From Verrucomicrobiales bacterium (GTDB lineage Bacteria > Verrucomicrobiota > Verrucomicrobiia > Verrucomicrobiales > DEV007), in the NCBI GenBank assembly GCA_029213025.1, contig JARGOZ010000067.1, forward strand, positions 1 to 35,583: 35,583 bases of DNA. Direction: 5' to 3'. The notes below the pieces were generated by a model. That model did not search any database. It saw nothing but the letters and a program-made list of their open reading frames with translations, and was not told the DNA's origin. Positions 31,876-35,583 of the stretch are shown here, in pieces. The first letter of the stretch is position 1. Each line of letters begins with the position of its first letter. The position numbers and the translations under genes are program-made.

Positions 31876-34203
31876 GTGGCGACCATGGACTACTCCGACA
31901 GCACACCCGATGTCAGCTTCACCTACCGCCGTGCTGGCAATGTCCATACAGTCACGCACGATGGCTCCACCTACAGCTATGATTACGGCCTGCCGGGCGA
32001 GCTGGAGAAAACCACCATCACCGGCGGCATACTCGATGGCGCGGTGATCGATCCGGCCTACGACGCCCTGCACCGGCGAAATGCGCTGACCGTCAACCCC
32101 GGCAACGGAGCAGCAACCGTGACCCAGAGCCAGACCTATGAAGCGGGCACTTCCCGGCTCGACACCGTAAGCCAGGGGGGTTACAGTAGCACCTACAGCT
32201 ATCACACCAACTCAAGCCTGATCAATACGCTGACGCACAGAGATAACGGAGCGGACCGTCTCACTGAGACGAGGGTTTACGATAATCTCAACCGGCTCTA
32301 TTCAATAGCCACCAGCCACAAAAGCTTCACCTACTCCTACAACGACGCCAACCAGCGCACCCGCGTCGACCGGGAAGACAACACATACTGGAGCTATGGA
32401 TACGATGCCCTCGGGCACGTCACCAGCGCGGTGAAGAAACTGGCCGACAACTCATCGCTGGCAGGCCATCAATTCGGCTATGCTTTTGATGCGTTGGGCA
32501 ACCGCACCAGCGCCACCTTCGGCGGGGATGCAACCGGAGCTGCCGGTTTCCAGACCGTCAGCTACACCGCCAACGCAGCCGGGGATCGCAACCAGTATTC
32601 AGAAATCACCAATCCCGGAGTCGTGCTGACCACCGGTAAAGCCGCCGCCGCTGCCAGCGTCACAGTAAACACCCAGTCCGCGCAGGATCGCCAGGGCGAC
32701 TACTTCGCCCACCAGACCGCGGTCGCCAACGAGATCACCGCCCAGCACATTGACCTTACGATAGTGGCCGACGACGGCACAGATACCGACACCACCACCC
32801 GCAGCGAGCTGGTGCCGGTGCGCGATGCCACCCGCAGCCACGATGCCGACGGCAACCTGACTTTCGACGGCTACCGCGACTACACCTGGGATGCGGAGAA
32901 CCGGCTGCTTGCCGTGCAGACCCGCGCCAATCTCGTTCCGACCGGGGCGAACGAAACCAAAGTCGAGTACGAATACGATTACCTCAGCCGCCGCATCCGT
33001 TCCGTCTCCAGCCGCAAGATCGGTAATGAATGGAATGTAGTGAAAGAAAGCAGGTATTTGTATGATGGCTGGAATGTGATCGCCGAGATCAATGGCAACA
33101 AGACCGCGCCCGTGCTGATGCAGAGCTATCTTTGGGGAATCAACCTAAGCGGAACGGCTCAGGGAGCCGGTGGAGTTGGCGGTCTACTGGCAATACAGAA
33201 ACACACCGGCGATACTATTGGTGTGCATTTTGTGGCGTATGACGGAAACGGGAATGTTGTGGCTCTGGCTGATGCCGCTGATGGCAGTTTGTCAGCCAGC
33301 TATGAATATGATGCTTTCGGGAATCTACTGAATAAAAGCGGAGTGTTTGCTGCGGCGAATCCATACCGGTTCAGCACCAAGCCGCAGGATGAGGTTACCG
33401 GATTGTACTACTATGGCTATCGGTATTATGATCCGGAGAACGGGCGGTGGTTGAATCGGGATCCGATCGAGGAGGATGGCGGAGTTAATCTTTATGGGTT
33501 TGTCGGGAATGATGGAATTCTTCATATCGACCGCCTTGGGCTAGATAAACGTGAATCGAATCATAATCCAAATGGCGAAGGAAGAGGGACAGTATGGCAT
33601 TTCACATCACATGAAATTCAGGTAAATTGTGAATGTGAATGTAAAGAATCCGCAAATGACGTGTACTGGAAGCTCAAAGATTTCACAGAGTTTAATCGAT
33701 CCGGAAACATTAATGCATCCGTGGACATTGGCTCATTCTGGGACAAAAAGGAAAAGGAATATCAAACCGTTGGTAAATTCGATGTGAAAGGGTTTCCGGG
33801 CATAATGTCAGATTTAAGCACAATTGTTCCTGGAGGTAACAGCACAACAATAGATGTCGAATTAACGTTTGATAAGCACCATAAGAATATTATGGCCGAG
33901 ACTTTAGGAAGACACGTACTAATTGGAATTCGGATGTGGGAGGTAAAATGTTTCAACAAGCAGGTCACAATTAGAACGCACGCTTGGGAAAAGTTTAGAA
34001 GTTGGGTTGGGGTTGTAGGAAGCAAGCCGGCGCGTGCTGAAATGAATAATATGTGGGCCACCTATATGAATGAAGTCGCCGACTCGTTAGTGAAAGATAA
34101 AGGGTGCAAAAAATTCGGCGCAGTTAAATTTGAAGAGGTGTCAAAACAATCGAGCTTTAATCCCTATTTTCAATGGACCTCAGGAAGAGAAACAACCCCG
34201 TAG
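31876..34203 (+). CDS. N-terminally truncated RHS/YD-repeat protein with unknown C-terminal domain
   Basis: The 775-residue frame begins inside YD repeats (GTG 31876 or ATG 31885) with no signal peptide or N-terminal module; an in-frame TGA lies 24 bases upstream of the GTG. Repeats of the Y.YD..G.. type fill residues 1-490. The RHS core motif follows near residue 515: GLYYYGYRYYDPENGRWLNR, then DPIEEDGGVNLYGFVGND and RLGLD. From about residue 556 the sequence changes to an AT-rich, unrecognised domain of about 220 residues (Cys-rich start CECECKES, later HAWEKFRSW and MWATYMNEVADSL). RHS proteins usually shield such variable C-terminal toxins. The next frame overlaps its end and could be the immunity gene. 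Truncation suggests an orphan cassette rather than a full effector. Confidence 0.8.
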   Translation: MATMDYSDSTPDVSFTYRRAGNVHTVTHDGSTYSYDYGLPGELEKTTITGGILDGAVIDPAYDALHRRNALTVNPGNGAATVTQSQTYEAGTSRLDTVSQGGYSSTYSYHTNSSLINTLTHRDNGADRLTETRVYDNLNRLYSIATSHKSFTYSYNDANQRTRVDREDNTYWSYGYDALGHVTSAVKKLADNSSLAGHQFGYAFDALGNRTSATFGGDATGAAGFQTVSYTANAAGDRNQYSEITNPGVVLTTGKAAAAASVTVNTQSAQDRQGDYFAHQTAVANEITAQHIDLTIVADDGTDTDTTTRSELVPVRDATRSHDADGNLTFDGYRDYTWDAENRLLAVQTRANLVPTGANETKVEYEYDYLSRRIRSVSSRKIGNEWNVVKESRYLYDGWNVIAEINGNKTAPVLMQSYLWGINLSGTAQGAGGVGGLLAIQKHTGDTIGVHFVAYDGNGNVVALADAADGSLSASYEYDAFGNLLNKSGVFAAANPYRFSTKPQDEVTGLYYYGYRYYDPENGRWLNRDPIEEDGGVNLYGFVGNDGILHIDRLGLDKRESNHNPNGEGRGTVWHFTSHEIQVNCECECKESANDVYWKLKDFTEFNRSGNINASVDIGSFWDKKEKEYQTVGKFDVKGFPGIMSDLSTIVPGGNSTTIDVELTFDKHHKNIMAETLGRHVLIGIRMWEVKCFNKQVTIRTHAWEKFRSWVGVVGSKPARAEMNNMWATYMNEVADSLVKDKGCKKFGAVKFEEVSKQSSFNPYFQWTSGRETTP

Positions 34204-34433
34204 TAAAGGTGATAAATAAAACCCTATTCATAAACTTCTTATTTATCATCTTGCTGGCGTCCGCTTGGTTTGTGATACCTTCCGCCGGAATTGGAGCCGG
34301 AGGAGTTTTCCTATTGTATATTGTTGCTGGTTCAATTCTGATTTTCTTTGTATCTAGGTCAAAGAAAGTTACGGCTTTGTATGCCTTCCAAATTCTTGTC
34401 TTAACTACTGTTTTATATTTAATTAATCGATAG
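34173..34433 (+). CDS. Small membrane protein, candidate immunity protein
   Basis: This 86-residue protein has three predicted membrane helices: TLFINFLFIILLASAWFVIP, GGVFLLYIVAGSILIFFV and ALYAFQILVLTTVLYLI, with a basic RSKK loop. ATG 34173 overlaps the RHS gene by 31 bp in another frame; GTG 34209 is an alternative. It is AT-rich, like the RHS C-terminal domain and unlike the RHS body, so the two likely moved together. Position and overlap fit an immunity gene, but I recognise no family. Confidence 0.55.
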   Translation: MDLRKRNNPVVKVINKTLFINFLFIILLASAWFVIPSAGIGAGGVFLLYIVAGSILIFFVSRSKKVTALYAFQILVLTTVLYLINR

Positions 34434-34477
34434 CCGGTGGCGCAAACTTTAGTCTTTAACTTTCAGAATTACCTACC

Positions 34478-34519
34478 CTGACCGTCAACCCCGGCAACGC
34501 CACCGTCAGCCAGAACTGA
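34478..34519 (+). pseudogene. RHS remnant downstream of the candidate immunity gene
   Basis: CTGACCGTCAACCCCGGCAA and the two next bases match 32085-32106 exactly (22 bases). The encoded scrap LTVNPGNATVSQN resembles LTVNPGNGAATVTQSQT of the RHS body and then stops. Such scraps are left where RHS C-terminal cassettes recombine. Confidence 0.7.
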
Positions 34520-34539
34520 GACTCTCTCCATTGATTCTG

Positions 34540-34920
34540 TCAACCAGTCGCTGCCAGCACCTCATCCAGCAATGTTTCGCCGTCCTCCACTTTGCGGATT
34601 CCGTAGCGCTGCATGGGTTCGAAGCCCTGGGCGACAGCCTGCGCAGCCAGATCGCGGGCTGAAGCGCGGGATACAATCAAATCGGTCATCTCCGGGGTGA
34701 TCATGCACAGCTCATAAATCGCCAGCCGCCCCCGGTAGCCAGTGAAACCACAGTGCTCACAGCCTGCTGACGCATCGTACATCCCGCCGGGGGTGCGGAT
34801 TTCCAGTTGCCGGATCTGTTCTTCGCTGATCTGCGCGGGAACTTTGCACTGGTCACACAGTCGCCTGACCAGTCGCTGGGCCATGAAACCGCGCACAGCA
34901 GAATTAAAATTAAAATGCAA
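34540..34920 (-). pseudogene. Fragment of GspE/PilB-type secretion ATPase gene (3' end, copy 1)
   Basis: The frame encodes only the last 120 or so residues of a type II secretion/type IV pilus assembly ATPase: SAVRGFMAQRLVRRLCDQCK, a second Cys pair GCEHCGFTGYRGRLAIYEL (zinc-binding C-C pair plus the family's TGYRGR), then ITPEMTDLIV. The nucleotide-binding part is missing. Upstream coding sequence breaks off exactly at an AT-rich tandem repeat (34902). The partner copy at 35272-35583 is about 91% identical over the last 104 residues. I read this as a displaced 3' end, not a gene. Confidence 0.82.
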
Positions 34921-34971
34921 ATTAAAATTAAAATGCAGGCTTACAAATTAAAATTAAAATGCAGGCTTACA
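34902..34971. repeat. AT-rich tandem repeat
   Basis: AATTAAAATTAAAATGCA occurs at 34902, 34920 and 34946. The second and third are followed by GGCTTACA, making 26-bp units. The repeat marks the break point of the ATPase gene fragment. Confidence 0.9.
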
Positions 34972-35271
34972 GTATAAAGGAAATCGAAAATTCAGCTCAA
35001 ACCCTTTTCCTAAAAGCCTTTCAGCCGTTCATCGATACCAAGCCGAAACCCACTTTAGCCAACGATGGACTGGAAGCGATGACGTTTTCGGAAATTCCAA
35101 AGAACTCAAAACGGCGGTTCTCAATCTATTTTTTTGCGGAGCCGGTAGCTGCGATTGTAGATTGTACCCTGTTGAATCCGAAACTGTACCCTGTTGAATG
35201 CCGCAAAACGGGCTTATCCACGGATCGGTATGCAAATTTTGATTCGCCCCCTCGATTCACCCGATGAACCA
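34972..35271. other. Intergenic stretch between ATPase gene copies
   Basis: A plus-strand open frame (34959-35267) crosses this stretch but shows no domain, has no ribosome-binding site and runs through the 22-bp repeat, so I do not call it a gene. The stretch otherwise holds repeat array E and nothing recognisable. Confidence 0.5.
35163..35200 (+). repeat. 22-bp repeat array E (two units)
   Basis: TGTACCCTGTT occurs at 35163 and 35185, 22 bp apart. This array is intergenic, about 70 bp beyond the stop of the partial ATPase gene. Confidence 0.95.
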
Positions 35272-35583
35272 TCACCCGGTCGCTGCCAGCACCTCATCCA
35301 GCGAAGTTTCGCCGTCCTCCACTTTGCGGATTCCGTAGCTTTGCATGGGTTCGAAGCCCTGGGCTACCGCTTGCGCAGCCAGATCGCGGGCCGAAGCGCG
35401 GGATACAATTAAATCGGTCATCTCCGGGGTGATCATGCATAGCTCGTAAATCGCCAGTCGTCCCCGGTAGCCACTGAAGCCGCAGTGATCACAGCCGGTG
35501 GCGGATGCTTCGCATATCCCTCCGGGGTTGCGGATTTCCAGTTGCCGGATCTGTTCTTCGCTGATCTGCGCGGGAACTTTGCA
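35272..35583 (-). CDS. GspE/PilB-type secretion ATPase, C-terminal part (runs off the window)
   Basis: This frame is open to the window edge and encodes the C-terminal 103 residues of a type II secretion/type IV pilus ATPase: CKVPAQISEEQIRQLEIR, GCDHCGFSGYRGRLAIYEL, then SARDLAAQAVAQGFEPMQ and DEVLAATG. The Cys pair around GCDHC belongs to the family's zinc-binding element. The protein hydrolyses ATP at the cytosolic face of the assembly platform. This copy is probably the real gene, since nothing interrupts it within the window, while copy 1 to its left is truncated. Confidence 0.8.
   Translation of the reverse strand, partial: CKVPAQISEEQIRQLEIRNPGGICEASATGCDHCGFSGYRGRLAIYELCMITPEMTDLIVSRASARDLAAQAVAQGFEPMQSYGIRKVEDGETSLDEVLAATG

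Noticed and set aside
34959..35267. Plus-strand 102-residue frame
   Set aside because: It begins in the AT-rich repeat, crosses the 22-bp repeat array and shows no recognisable motif or ribosome-binding site.

Overview
The window looks like a chromosomal stretch from a bacterium of the PVC group, most likely Verrucomicrobiota (inference). The evidence is the mix of exported sulfatase, ThuA-domain protein, small and large exported c-type cytochromes, YHYH protein, large Ser/Thr kinase, EboE-like TIM-barrel protein and many Sec signal peptides in a Gram-negative setting with TolC, HlyD and a GspE/PilB-type ATPase. No rRNA, tRNA, integrase, transposase or CRISPR array was found. Many real starts lie downstream of the longest possible start; these are corrected in the entries.

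Layout: 1-1900 is a gene-poor accessory stretch with a VOC protein, a small conserved protein of unknown function and several related gene-tail remnants. 1968-5826 holds a diadenylate cyclase-like protein, an exported ThuA protein, EboE, a tandem pair of hairpin repeats and a small cytochrome. 5964-9773 is a 1269-residue membrane kinase that appears to be a kinase plus pseudokinase. It is divergent from a type I secretion operon (9967-16786: TolC, EF-hand substrate, ABC transporter with a frameshift, HlyD). 16831-17820 is a toxin-antitoxin pair with a broken PIN toxin. Next come an ADP-ribosylglycohydrolase and a small asparaginase-domain protein. 19333-24310 is a minus-strand cluster: response regulator, histidine kinase, lectin-like exported protein, YHYH protein and beta-propeller. 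24444-28264 holds an exported peroxiredoxin-like protein, a cytochrome with a duplicated novel domain and a sulfatase. 28398-31800 holds cardiolipin synthase, GNAT, SDR and a molybdenum-carrier-like protein. 31876-34433 is an N-terminally truncated RHS protein with an unrecognised AT-rich C-terminal domain and an overlapping small membrane protein. The end holds two copies of the 3' end of a GspE/PilB-type ATPase gene.

Two signals stand out. First, a 22-bp-period dispersed repeat (core TGTACCCTGTT) occurs in five short arrays: inside operons, directly against a start codon, and inside the 5' coding ends of two exported-protein genes. Second, the RHS C-terminal domain with its overlapping membrane protein looks like an undescribed polymorphic toxin and immunity pair. 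The exported proteins of 3-28 kb also share short Lys/Gly-rich segments, which suggests a common cell-envelope setting.
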